Below, piece by piece: positions 16,477 through 25,583 of a stretch of DNA of 64,000 nt. Every line of letters begins with the position of its first letter. Position 1 is the stretch's first letter. This stretch comes from Ectopseudomonas toyotomiensis (GTDB lineage: Bacteria; Pseudomonadota; Gammaproteobacteria; Pseudomonadales; Pseudomonadaceae): the NCBI RefSeq assembly GCF_900115695.1, contig NZ_FOXK01000011.1, positions 62,001-126,000 on the forward strand. Reading direction: 5' to 3'. Under the pieces are notes generated by a model, which was given only the letters and a program-made list of their open reading frames with translations, was not told where the DNA came from and did not search any database. The translations under genes and the position numbers were made by a program.

Positions 16477-16698
16477 TCAGTCCAAAGGGCGTAAACTCAA
16501 CAGCTCGCCGGAGCTACTGAATTCCAGTACGAAGGAACCAAAGATACCGGCGTGAGTCAGATACGGCCGCAGATGGTGGGCCGGCAAACTGACGCGGCGC
16601 CCATCCCGGCTTTGCGCCATAATCCGGTTGGCCTGGCCACGATAGATGGCCTGCAATCGTTCGGCCGATAACGCAATATCCAGCACCAAGCTGGGCAT
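16477..16698 (-). CDS. DUF2835 family small protein
   Basis: A 73-residue protein of unknown function. Its sequence (YRGQANRIMAQSRDGRRVSLPAHHLRPYLTH, split over residues 19-50) matches the DUF2835 family, short proteins found in gammaproteobacteria. No signal peptide, membrane segment or cysteine cluster is present. I choose the ATG at 16698 with GAGGG nine bases upstream; a longer frame from 16758 lacks support. It lies 86 bases upstream of pyrD on the same strand and is divergent from the next gene. Confidence 0.8.
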   Translation of the reverse strand: MPSLVLDIALSAERLQAIYRGQANRIMAQSRDGRRVSLPAHHLRPYLTHAGIFGSFVLEFSSSGELLSLRPLD

Positions 16699-16842
16699 GG
16701 AGGCACCCTCGCAAATGAATGCGGCTATTTTGCCACAGACCCGCAACGCGACAGGCACTCACGCGCCGCGCTACGCTATATGGGCAATAGCCATCCGCGT
16801 CTGCCACACTGCAGCAGACGCTTCAGGAGCGATCTGCCGGCC

Positions 16843-17724
16843 ATGAGCCTGTCCGAATCCTCAACTCTCAGCAGCCGCCTGGCAGCACTGGCTCAGCGCA
16901 TGGGCCTGCTCGGCCGTAGCTCACGACAGATATTCGCCAGGGCCAGCGCCCTGCGCCTGCCATTCAAACCGTTGCCGGCAGCGGTCGAAAGCATTGGTTG
17001 GCATGACGGCCCGCAATTGCAGCTTCTGCTCAACCTGCCTCGCGGCGCGCTCTCCGGCCCGGTACAGGAAGACAAAGCACAGGCCCATTGCGCACTGACT
17101 CAAGTAGTGGAAGCGCAAATGCAGCAACTGCAGTCTTTCGATCTGCGCCTGATCGACGGCTTCGCCTACCCTTGTCCTGCGCCAGGCTACGTGAGCTTCG
17201 AAGACTACGCAGCAAGCGAACACTGCAAGCAGGTGCGCATCATCAGCTACAAGGATTTCGTCAAAACCATCGGCCTGGCGTTGCCGCGTTTTCTCGCTGG
17301 CGAACCGATCGAGCTGCGTCAGGCCAACTGGCGTGGCTCGCGCACCTTCTGGTCAGGTGATGTGCAAGGCGAAGCCTTCGCTGGAGCAATCGCCTATGCG
17401 CGCAGACGCGAACTGGAAGTGCTGCTGCCAGCCAATCTGGTTCGCTATCGCTTGAATGAAGCGGGCCTGGACAACCTGCAAAAGCGCTATCACGTACTGG
17501 CCATGCCAGAAGCGGCTTGGAGCGACCCCAGCTTCATGGGGCTGCTACTGGACAACGGCATACCCTATGCACGCCTGTCGCTACTGAAGAAAGCCGGCAC
17601 CCCAGAGTTCCTCCTCCTGCCCAAAGAGCATCAGGAAGCCACTGCGCTTGGCGAGGGACTGCGCCTGGCCGGCGCACCAGACGTGCCGAGCCATCTACGT
17701 CAGCTGGCCGTCCAGCCAACCTGA
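16843..17724 (+). CDS. Conserved hypothetical protein (possibly DUF6685)
   Basis: A 293-residue soluble protein whose function I do not recognise. It begins MSLSESSTLSSRLAALAQRM and has no signal peptide or membrane helix. Its middle is rich in aromatic and basic residues (GYVSFEDYAASEHCKQVRIISYKDFV, ANWRGSRTFWSGD). The end (LLLPKEHQEATALGEGLRLAG) is also well ordered in appearance. Codon use resembles its neighbours. AGGAG lies 13 bases before the chosen ATG. The gene is convergent with recX (14 bases between stops), and a similar gene sits beside recX in other Pseudomonas as I remember it. Family assignment is tentative. Confidence 0.65.
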   Translation: MSLSESSTLSSRLAALAQRMGLLGRSSRQIFARASALRLPFKPLPAAVESIGWHDGPQLQLLLNLPRGALSGPVQEDKAQAHCALTQVVEAQMQQLQSFDLRLIDGFAYPCPAPGYVSFEDYAASEHCKQVRIISYKDFVKTIGLALPRFLAGEPIELRQANWRGSRTFWSGDVQGEAFAGAIAYARRRELEVLLPANLVRYRLNEAGLDNLQKRYHVLAMPEAAWSDPSFMGLLLDNGIPYARLSLLKKAGTPEFLLLPKEHQEATALGEGLRLAGAPDVPSHLRQLAVQPT

Positions 17725-17737
17725 GCAGACTCACGAG

Positions 17738-18199
17738 CTATTCGTCGCAACCGCGCAGCAGACGCCCAATCATGTCCAACGAATAGCCACGGTAGGCCAG
17801 AAAGCGGCCTTGCTGAGCACGCTCACGAGCATCAGCCGGAAGCCGACCGGCAAACTTGCGCTGCCAGGTTTCACGCAACTGCTCGAACCAGTCGATGCCA
17901 CTGTCACGCAAAGCCTGATCGACATCGCCACGCGCGAGCCCACGCTGGCCGAGCTCCTCGCGAATACGCAGCGGACCGTAACCAGCACGCGCGCGATAAG
18001 CGACGAAGCTTTCCAGATAGCGGGCCTCGGATAGCAAGCCCTCCTCTGACAACCGTTGCAAGGCCGTGTCGATCATGTCCTCGGGGGCGCCACGCTTGCG
18101 CAACTTGCGCGCAAGCTCGACACGCCCATGCTCACGTCGCGCCAGCAGATCCATGGCCGCCCGCCTGACGGCGAGCGGGTTATCCAGTACGACGGTCAT
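17738..18199 (-). CDS. recX: RecA regulatory protein RecX
   Basis: A 153-residue all-helical protein of tandem three-helix repeats. Motifs include AAMDLLARREHGRVELARKL, ALQRLSEEGLLSEARYLESFV and RAGYGPLRIREELGQRG. RecX binds RecA filaments and caps their extension, limiting recombinase activity. It starts 11 bases after the recA stop and is therefore co-transcribed with recA under SOS control, as is usual in Pseudomonas. Its end faces the conserved hypothetical gene. Confidence 0.92.
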   Translation of the reverse strand: MTVVLDNPLAVRRAAMDLLARREHGRVELARKLRKRGAPEDMIDTALQRLSEEGLLSEARYLESFVAYRARAGYGPLRIREELGQRGLARGDVDQALRDSGIDWFEQLRETWQRKFAGRLPADARERAQQGRFLAYRGYSLDMIGRLLRGCDE

Positions 18200-18210
18200 G
18201 CTCTGACGGC

Positions 18211-19254
<1,044 letters not shown>

Positions 19255-19298
19255 TACCATCCTCACGTATTAACAAGGGCCTCGAGGGCCGCCAACAA

Positions 19299-19314
19299 CT
19301 GTATAAGTAGCCAG
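19299..19314 (-). promoter_or_regulatory. LexA box (SOS operator) of recA
   Basis: CTGTATAAGTAGCCAG on the plus strand fits the gammaproteobacterial LexA consensus CTG-N10-CAG with an AT-rich core. It lies 45-60 bases upstream of the recA start codon, where it can block the recA promoter. Confidence 0.85.
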
Positions 19315-19341
19315 TATTATTCCACAGGGCAAGTCGCCCGC

Positions 19342-19842
19342 CTACCCCACAAGCGGATTTTCCTCCGCCAACAGGCGCAGAAGCCCTGCCAGAGCAGCCT
19401 CGACCGTTTGTCGGCGCACCTCATCGCGGTTACCAGCGAACTGCTTGCGCACACTGAAAAGACGCTCGCCATCGCCCCAGGCCAACCAGACGGTACCGAC
19501 CGGTTTCTCCACGGAACCACCGCCCGGCCCCGCCACCCCACTGACAGCCACCGCATAGCGCGCCCCGCTATTGGCCTGAGCGCCACGCACCATCGCCTCG
19601 ACCACCTCCTGACTGACCGCGCCGACGCTGACGAAAAGCTCGGCACAAACATCCAGCTGCCTGGTTTTCTGCGCATTGGAATAGGTCACGTATCCAGCCT
19701 CGAACCAGGCCGAACTACCCGGTATGCGAGTAATTGCCTCGGCGATACCACCGCCGGTGCAGGATTCGGCGGTACTCACCTGAGCAGCCCGCGCAGTCAG
19801 TGCCTTGCCAAGTTGCTCGGCCAGTTGGGTGATTCTGTCCAT
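19342..19842 (-). CDS. pncC: CinA C-terminal family nicotinamide-nucleotide amidase
   Basis: A 166-residue stand-alone CinA C-terminal domain. Signatures are STAESCTGGGIAEAIT near the N-terminus, SSAWFEAGYVTYSNAQK, and AVSGVAGPGGGSVEKPVGTV. PncC deamidates NMN to NaMN in pyridine-nucleotide recycling. It lacks the N-terminal MoCF-like half of full CinA, as in E. coli PncC. The ATG at 19842 has AGGAG six bases upstream. It lies just upstream of recA on the same strand, but the LexA box between them suggests recA has its own promoter. Confidence 0.9.
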   Translation of the reverse strand: MDRITQLAEQLGKALTARAAQVSTAESCTGGGIAEAITRIPGSSAWFEAGYVTYSNAQKTRQLDVCAELFVSVGAVSQEVVEAMVRGAQANSGARYAVAVSGVAGPGGGSVEKPVGTVWLAWGDGERLFSVRKQFAGNRDEVRRQTVEAALAGLLRLLAEENPLVG

Positions 19843-20040
19843 TTCCGCTCCTCTTCCTAGAGTGTCCAACCCTACACATCTTGAGCTGCCAGTGAAAACT
19901 GGGTGTGCCGTTAACTTTTCCCTATAACCACCGGCACGGCGCGCTGCTAATCGGTATCAGCAGCGATTCGGGGTCCACGCGATAGGCGAAGTATGGGAAG
20001 ATTCCCGGCTTCGTCACACCCACCGCACGTAAGGCCCGGC

Positions 20041-22608
20041 ATGACCGATCTCTCCGCTCACACCCCGATGATGCAGCAGTACTGGAAGCTGAAGAACCAG
20101 CACCCGGATCAGTTGATGTTCTATCGCATGGGTGACTTCTACGAGATCTTCTACGAAGACGCGAAGAAAGCAGCCAAGCTGCTCGATATCACCCTGACCG
20201 CACGCGGCCAGTCGGCCGGCCAATCGATTCCCATGTGCGGCATTCCTTTCCATTCGCTCGAAGGCTACCTGGCCAAGCTGGTCAAGCTCGGCGAATCGGT
20301 GGTGATTTGCGAACAGATCGGCGACCCGGCCACCAGCAAGGGCCCGGTGGAACGTCAGGTGGTGCGCATCATCACCCCCGGCACCATCAGCGACGAAGCC
20401 CTGCTCGATGAGCACCGCGACAACCTGCTTGCTGCAGTCCTCGGTGATGAGCGCCTGTTTGGTCTGGCCGTGCTGGATATCACCAGCGGCCGCTTCAGCG
20501 TGCAGGAGATCAAGGGCTGGGAAAACCTGCTGGCCGAACTGGAGCGCCTGAGCCCCGCCGAGCTGCTGATCCCGGACGACTGGCCGCAAGGCCTGCCCGC
20601 CGAGAAGCGCAAGGGCTCGCGCCGCCGCGCACCCTGGGATTTCGACCGCGACAGCGCCTTCAAGAGCCTGTGCCAGCAATTCAGCACCCAGGACCTGAAG
20701 GGCTTCGGCTGCGAGAACCTGACCCTGGCCATCGGCGCCGCCGGCTGCTTGCTCAGCTATGCCAAGGAAACCCAGCGCACCGCCCTGCCCCACCTGCGCA
20801 GCCTGCGTCACGAGCGCCTGGACGACACGGTGATCCTCGATGGCGCCAGCCGCCGCAACCTGGAGCTGGACATCAACCTCGCCGGTGGCCGCGACAACAC
20901 CCTGCAATCGGTGATGGATCGCTGCCAGACCGCCATGGCCAGCCGCCTGCTGGGCCGTTGGTTGAACCGTCCGCTGCGTGATCGCGCGGTGCTGGAGGCA
21001 CGCCAGGAGGCCATCGCACGCCTGCTTGATGGCTATCGCTTCGAAACGCTACAGCCGCAGCTCAAGGAAATCGGCGACCTGGAGCGTATCCTCGCGCGTA
21101 TCGGCCTGCGCAACGCCCGTCCGCGCGATCTCGCCCGCCTGCGTGACGCCCTGGCGGCACTGCCCGAGCTGCAGCTGGCGATGACCTCGCTGGATACCCC
21201 GCACCTGCAACAGCTGGCCAGCAGCATCTCCACCTACCCGGAACTGGCCGACCTGCTGGCCCGCGCCATCATCGACAACCCGCCAGCGGTAATCCGCGAC
21301 GGCGGCGTGCTGAAGACCGGCTATGACGCCGAGCTGGACGAGCTGCAGGCCATGAGCGAGAACGCCGGACAGTTCCTCATGGATCTGGAAGCGCGGGAGA
21401 AGGAACGTACCGGCCTGGCCAACCTCAAGGTCGGCTACAACCGCGTGCACGGCTACTTCATCGAACTGCCGACCAAACAGGCCGAATCCGCACCTGCCGA
21501 CTATATCCGCAGGCAGACGCTCAAGGGCGCAGAGCGCTTCATCACCCCGGAACTGAAGGAATTCGAAGACAAGGCGTTGTCGGCCAAGAGCCGCGCCCTG
21601 GCCCGCGAAAAGATGCTCTATGACGAGCTGCTCGAGCGCCTGATCGGCCATCTAGCGCCACTGCAGGACAGTGCCGCGGCTCTCGCCGAACTGGACGTAC
21701 TGAGCAACCTGGCAGAACGCGCACTGAATCTCGATCTGAATCGCCCGCGCTTCGTCGACGAGCCGTGCATGCGCATCGACCAAGGCCGTCACCCGGTGGT
21801 CGAGCAGGTGCTGACCACGCCTTTCGTGGCCAACGACCTGGATCTGGACGACAACCGCCGCATGCTGATCATCACCGGACCGAACATGGGCGGTAAATCT
21901 ACCTACATGCGCCAGACCGCACTGATCGTGCTGCTGGCCCATATCGGCAGCTTCGTCCCGGCTGCGGCCTGCGAGCTGTCGCTGGTCGACCGCATCTTCA
22001 CCCGTATCGGTTCCAGCGATGACCTGGCCGGCGGCCGCTCCACCTTCATGGTGGAGATGAGCGAAACAGCCAATATCCTGCACAACGCCAGCGAGCGCAG
22101 CCTGGTACTGATGGACGAGGTCGGACGTGGCACCAGCACCTTCGACGGCCTGTCGCTGGCCTGGTCGGCAGCCGAGCATCTGGCGCGCCTGCGCGCCTTC
22201 ACCCTGTTCGCCACGCACTATTTCGAGCTGACCGTGCTGCCGGAAAGCGAGCCGGTGGTAGCCAACGTGCACCTCTCGGCCACCGAGCACAACGAGCGTA
22301 TCGTCTTCCTCCACCACGTTCAGCCAGGCCCCGCGAGCCAGAGCTACGGCCTGGCCGTGGCGCAACTGGCTGGCGTGCCGGGCACGGTAATCAGCCGTGC
22401 ACGCGAGCACCTGGCGCGCCTGGAAGCCACCAGCCTGCCTCACGACCTGCCACGCCAGGAACCCGGCCAAGCGCAAACGCCGATGCAGAGCGATCTGTTC
22501 GCCAGCGGGCCGCACCCACTGCTGGAGCAATTGACCAAGATCAATCCGGATGATCTGACTCCGCGCAAGGCGCTGGAGCTGTTATATACATGGAAGACGC
22601 AGATCTAA
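20041..22608 (+). CDS. mutS: DNA mismatch repair protein MutS
   Basis: An 855-residue mismatch sensor ATPase. The N-terminal mismatch-recognition motif with Phe-x-Glu is in RMGDFYEIF (about residues 33-41). The C-terminal ATPase has Walker A GPNMGGKSTYMRQ, the signature DDLAGGRSTFMVEMSE, Walker B LVLMDEVGRGTSTFDG and the LFATHYFELT switch histidine. The end LTPRKALELLYTWK is the short tetramerisation tail. Length is normal. The start (MTDLSAHTPMMQQYWKLK) is where homologues begin; an in-frame ATG 48 bases earlier is weaker. Transcribed divergently from pncC. Confidence 0.97.
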   Translation: MTDLSAHTPMMQQYWKLKNQHPDQLMFYRMGDFYEIFYEDAKKAAKLLDITLTARGQSAGQSIPMCGIPFHSLEGYLAKLVKLGESVVICEQIGDPATSKGPVERQVVRIITPGTISDEALLDEHRDNLLAAVLGDERLFGLAVLDITSGRFSVQEIKGWENLLAELERLSPAELLIPDDWPQGLPAEKRKGSRRRAPWDFDRDSAFKSLCQQFSTQDLKGFGCENLTLAIGAAGCLLSYAKETQRTALPHLRSLRHERLDDTVILDGASRRNLELDINLAGGRDNTLQSVMDRCQTAMASRLLGRWLNRPLRDRAVLEARQEAIARLLDGYRFETLQPQLKEIGDLERILARIGLRNARPRDLARLRDALAALPELQLAMTSLDTPHLQQLASSISTYPELADLLARAIIDNPPAVIRDGGVLKTGYDAELDELQAMSENAGQFLMDLEAREKERTGLANLKVGYNRVHGYFIELPTKQAESAPADYIRRQTLKGAERFITPELKEFEDKALSAKSRALAREKMLYDELLERLIGHLAPLQDSAAALAELDVLSNLAERALNLDLNRPRFVDEPCMRIDQGRHPVVEQVLTTPFVANDLDLDDNRRMLIITGPNMGGKSTYMRQTALIVLLAHIGSFVPAAACELSLVDRIFTRIGSSDDLAGGRSTFMVEMSETANILHNASERSLVLMDEVGRGTSTFDGLSLAWSAAEHLARLRAFTLFATHYFELTVLPESEPVVANVHLSATEHNERIVFLHHVQPGPASQSYGLAVAQLAGVPGTVISRAREHLARLEATSLPHDLPRQEPGQAQTPMQSDLFASGPHPLLEQLTKINPDDLTPRKALELLYTWKTQI

Positions 22609-22747
22609 CGTTCAATACAACAAACTGCTAGAATCGCGCGCAATTTTACGACCGCCCGGTTTACAGCCTGAGCCGCGGCCACAGACAGAGCGCCTGGCAG
22701 CCCTTCACAGAAAGGGCCCAGGCCGCCGCCCGAGGAGAGAATCAGAC

Positions 22748-23071
22748 ATGACCTTCGTCGTCACCGACAACTGCATCAAGTGCAAATACACCGACTGCGT
22801 GGAGGTCTGCCCGGTCGACTGCTTCTACGAAGGCCCGAACTTCCTGGTCATTCACCCGGACGAGTGCATCGACTGTGCCCTGTGCGAGCCGGAGTGCCCC
22901 GCGCAGGCGATCTTCTCGGAAGACGAGGTACCGGAGGATCAGCAAGAGTTCATCGAGCTGAACGCTGATCTGGCCGAAGTATGGCCGAACATCACCGAGA
23001 AGAAAGATGCACTGCCGGACGCCGAAGAGTGGGATGGCGTGAAGGACAAGCTGCAACATCTGGAGCGCTGA
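22748..23071 (+). CDS. fdxA: 7Fe-8S ferredoxin FdxA
   Basis: A 107-residue ferredoxin with cysteines at 9, 12, 17, 21, 25, 40, 43, 46 and 50. The CxxC...CxxxCP and CxxCxxxCP pattern with an eight-residue C9-C17 spacing is that of [3Fe-4S][4Fe-4S] ferredoxins of the Azotobacter FdI type. It carries low-potential electrons; physiological partners in Pseudomonas are not settled. GAGGAGA precedes the ATG. An intrinsic terminator follows, and then rsmZ and rpoS on the other strand. Confidence 0.95.
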   Translation: MTFVVTDNCIKCKYTDCVEVCPVDCFYEGPNFLVIHPDECIDCALCEPECPAQAIFSEDEVPEDQQEFIELNADLAEVWPNITEKKDALPDAEEWDGVKDKLQHLER

Positions 23072-23087
23072 GTTCGCCCTGAAACAC

Positions 23088-23113
23088 AAAGACCCGCCAA
23101 GTGCGGGTCTTTT
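23088..23113 (+). terminator. Intrinsic terminator of fdxA
   Basis: AAAGACCCGC-CAAGT-GCGGGTCTTT, then another T. A ten-pair stem with a U-rich 3' side, 17 bases after the fdxA stop. Confidence 0.88.
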
Positions 23114-23168
23114 ACTTTCAGGCTCCGGGCCGACTGCCCGCCAGGCTGGCGCCACAAACAGCACGCGC

Positions 23169-23301
23169 AAAAAAAGGGGCGGCTTGCGCCGCCCACTTTT
23201 ATTCCCTAATCCCTTTATTTCCCAACTCATCATCCTGATGAATCGCTTCTTGCGATGTTCCTGATCATCATCCTGATGACCTGTGCTTGTCCCTGAGCAC
23301 G
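23169..23301 (-). ncRNA. rsmZ: RsmZ small regulatory RNA (RsmA/CsrA sponge)
   Basis: Read on the minus strand, this 133-base stretch has seven GGA motifs. Several are in hairpin loops: GTGCT-CAGGGACA-AGCAC, then two copies of CATCAGGATGATG flanking ATCAGGAACATCGC. Unpaired GGGA repeats in an A-rich linker follow, and a GGGCGGC-GCAA-GCCGCCC hairpin with seven T residues ends it. GGA motifs titrate the translational repressor RsmA. The location between fdxA and rpoS is the known locus of rsmZ in Pseudomonas. A promoter with TTGTAT and TAATAT (16-base spacer) ends about seven bases before 23301. A perfect GacA box lies about 176 bases further upstream. The exact 5' end is inferred. Confidence 0.93.
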
Positions 23302-23307
23302 GATTCG

Positions 23308-23335
23308 ATATTAGCCGCTACAGGATGCAATACAA
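23308..23335 (-). promoter_or_regulatory. Sigma-70-type promoter of rsmZ
   Basis: On the minus strand, -35 TTGTAT (23335-23330) and -10 TAATAT (23313-23308) are separated by 16 bases. This predicts a start near 23301, exactly where the RsmZ first hairpin begins. Confidence 0.7.
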
Positions 23336-23476
23336 CCCGAGTGAATCACCCCCAAAAGGGTTCACACTCAATCCATCCATTCTTTATAAATCATTTAAAA
23401 ACATACAGTTAACAACGCATTCAGGTAAAGAAAGCAGGATATCCCCCAAGCGTTCAGCACAAACACTGACAACAGC

Positions 23477-23494
23477 TGTAAGCAATGGCTTACA
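23477..23494 (-). promoter_or_regulatory. GacA upstream activating sequence of rsmZ
   Basis: TGTAAGCAATGGCTTACA is an 18-base palindrome identical to the GacA-box consensus TGTAAG-N6-CTTACA. It lies about 176 bases upstream of the predicted rsmZ start, the spacing reported for rsmZ in fluorescent pseudomonads. The AT-rich spacer between box and promoter resembles the linker known to bind MvaT-type proteins. Confidence 0.93.
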
Positions 23495-23505
23495 TACCCG
23501 CACAT

Positions 23506-23529
23506 AAAAAACCCGGCCGGAGCCGGGTT
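23506..23529 (-). terminator. Intrinsic terminator of rpoS
   Basis: On the minus strand AACCCGGC-TCCG-GCCGGGTT is followed by TTTT. It begins 19 bases after the rpoS stop and lies just outside the GacA box, so it insulates rsmZ from rpoS read-through. Confidence 0.87.
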
Positions 23530-23547
23530 CATGATCGAAGCGAAACC

Positions 23548-24555
23548 TCACTGGAACAAGGCGTCGCTGGACAAGCCGTTCTTCTCCAGGATTTCCCGCA
23601 GACGCTTGAGCGCCTCAACCTGAATCTGCCGCACCCGCTCGCGGGTCAGGCCGATCTCCTGCCCCACCTCTTCCAGGGTACAGCTTTCATGGCCGCGCAG
23701 ACCGAAGCGGCGCACAACGACTTCCCGTTGTTTGTCGGTCAGGTCGGAGAGCCACTGATCGATGCTCTGCGACAGATCATCGTCCTGCAACAGCTCGCAG
23801 GGATCGGTCGGACGATCATCGGTCAGGGTGTCGAGCAGCGTCTTGTCCGAATCCGGACCGAGCGAGACGTCCACCGAGGACACTCGTTCGTTGAGGCCGA
23901 GCATGCGCTTGACCTCGCCCACCGGTTTTTCCAGCAGGTTGGCAATTTCTTCCGCAGAAGGCTCATGGTCAAGCTTCTGGGTCAGTTCACGAGCTGCACG
24001 CAGGTATACGTTGAGCTCCTTGACCACATGAATCGGCAAACGGATGGTTCGCGTCTGGTTCATGATGGCGCGTTCGATGGTCTGGCGGATCCACCAGGTT
24101 GCATAGGTCGAGAAACGGAACCCCCGCTCCGGATCGAATTTTTCCACGGCGCGAATCAAGCCGAGGTTGCCCTCCTCGATCAGATCGAGCAGAGAGAGAC
24201 CACGGTTGACGTAACGCCGAGCGATCTTCACGACCAGGCGCAGGTTGCTCTCGATCATGCGTTTGCGCCCGGCAGGATCGCCCTTCTGCGCCAGACGCGC
24301 GAAGTGCACTTCCTCTTCGGGAGTGAGCAAGGGAGAGAAACCGATTTCGTTGAGGTAAAGCTGAGTGGCGTCTAGCGCCCGGGTGTAGTCGATGTATTTG
24401 TGCTGCTTGGAGGGGGTGGCGTTTTTGGCCTTGGTACGTGCGACCGGTGCTTCCACCTCATCGCCCTGAACCTCGCCGAAAACGATGCCTGGCTCCATGA
24501 GGAGCAGTTCATCGTCGACGTCAAACTCCGGCGCTTCTTTTTTGATGAGAGCCAT
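23548..24555 (-). CDS. rpoS: RNA polymerase sigma factor RpoS (sigma-38)
   Basis: A 335-residue sigma-70 family factor for stationary phase and stress. Region 1.2/2 includes DATQLYLNEIGFSPLLTPEEE and RLVVKIARRYVNRGL. Region 2.4 includes FSTYATWWIRQTIERAI, region 3 follows RTIRLPIHVVKELN, and region 4.2 has the helix-turn-helix TLEEVGQEIGLTRERVRQIQ. The N-terminus MALIKKEAPEFDVDDELLLMEPG matches Pseudomonas RpoS. AGGGA lies upstream of the ATG. It follows nlpD on the same strand, and in relatives the main rpoS promoter lies within nlpD. A terminator and rsmZ follow. Confidence 0.97.
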   Translation of the reverse strand: MALIKKEAPEFDVDDELLLMEPGIVFGEVQGDEVEAPVARTKAKNATPSKQHKYIDYTRALDATQLYLNEIGFSPLLTPEEEVHFARLAQKGDPAGRKRMIESNLRLVVKIARRYVNRGLSLLDLIEEGNLGLIRAVEKFDPERGFRFSTYATWWIRQTIERAIMNQTRTIRLPIHVVKELNVYLRAARELTQKLDHEPSAEEIANLLEKPVGEVKRMLGLNERVSSVDVSLGPDSDKTLLDTLTDDRPTDPCELLQDDDLSQSIDQWLSDLTDKQREVVVRRFGLRGHESCTLEEVGQEIGLTRERVRQIQVEALKRLREILEKNGLSSDALFQ

Positions 24556-24656
24556 TGTTGTTGTCCCTAGCTGAGTTCGACAACAGACTCTGGCGGAACC
24601 GTCCTGGCCACACCTGAGCCCGTCCCTCCTACGTGATGGAACGGGTCAGCGACGGA

Positions 24657-25535
24657 TCAACGACGTGGCAGATATTGCAGCGGATCGACAGGTTTACCTT
24701 GGCGGCGAATCTCGAAGTGCAGCTTCACCCGGTCGGCCCCTGTGGACCCCATTTCGGCAATACTTTGCCCGGCTTTGACCTGCTGCCCCTCCCGTACCAA
24801 CAACCTGCGGTTATGACCGTAAGCACTTACGTAGGTATCGCTGTGTTTGATGATGATCAACTCGCCGTAGCCCCGCAAACCACTCCCGGCGTACACCACT
24901 GATCCATCAGACGCAGCTAAAACAGGCTGGCCTAATTGCCCTGCGATATCAATGCCTTTATTCAAACTACCGTTTGAGGAAAAACGACTGATTACTGTGC
25001 CCTCGGTTGGCCAGGACCAACCACTGGCCGAGCGACTCACTGGTGTTACTGGCGTAGTCGCTGGCGTGTTGGCTACCGGCGGGCGGGCGGGCTGAGTTGC
25101 AGGCGGCGCAGTCACGGCAACCGGCGGACGACTGGGTACCGGCTGAGTGACAACGGGCGAGGTGGCCGCAGGCGGCGTCGAAACGACCGGCTGACTGCTG
25201 GCCACCGGGCGGTTGTCGAAACGGATCGTCTGACCCACGCGGATCAGATAGGGATCGCGCAAACCGTTATGAGCAGCGAGTGCCTTCCAATCCCAGCCGA
25301 AACGAAAGGCGATCGAATAAAGGGTATCGCCACGCTGCACCACGTAGTGACCGTTGCGCACGGGCTGACGCTGAACCACCGGGGCACGACTCTGGTTCTG
25401 GCCACGGTCGACCACCTGCACGCCACCCGGTGGCGAACTGACGCAACCGGCCAACGCCGAGGCGGCAAGCATGGCGAGCGGCAGGCGAAACGCTGCAACT
25501 GCGCGGACTAGCACGTGAAGGACGGTGAAACTCAC
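24657..25535 (-). CDS. nlpD: Lipoprotein NlpD, LysM/LytM amidase activator
   Basis: A 292-residue lipoprotein. It has a signal peptide ending in the lipobox LAGC (Cys31), a LysM domain at about 62-106 (YVVQRGDTLYSIAFRFG), a Pro/Thr/Val-rich linker to about 170, and a C-terminal LytM/M23 domain. The zinc site is degenerate: the first His of HxxxD is Asn in NKGIDIAG, as in E. coli NlpD. It therefore probably activates the AmiC-type amidase and does not cut peptidoglycan itself. The start is GTG at 25535 with AGGGAG seven bases upstream. It sits directly upstream of rpoS. Confidence 0.93.
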   Translation of the reverse strand: MSFTVLHVLVRAVAAFRLPLAMLAASALAGCVSSPPGGVQVVDRGQNQSRAPVVQRQPVRNGHYVVQRGDTLYSIAFRFGWDWKALAAHNGLRDPYLIRVGQTIRFDNRPVASSQPVVSTPPAATSPVVTQPVPSRPPVAVTAPPATQPARPPVANTPATTPVTPVSRSASGWSWPTEGTVISRFSSNGSLNKGIDIAGQLGQPVLAASDGSVVYAGSGLRGYGELIIIKHSDTYVSAYGHNRRLLVREGQQVKAGQSIAEMGSTGADRVKLHFEIRRQGKPVDPLQYLPRR

Positions 25536-25583
25536 CCAACTGCTCCCTGAATGATTCCGGGTACGGCGCCCATTGTGCCGTAT

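Noticed and set aside
23229..23279. Direct repeat ATCATCCTGATGA occurring twice, considered as a CRISPR-like or iteron pair
   Set aside because: The copies are the GGA-bearing stem-loops of RsmZ, which explains them.
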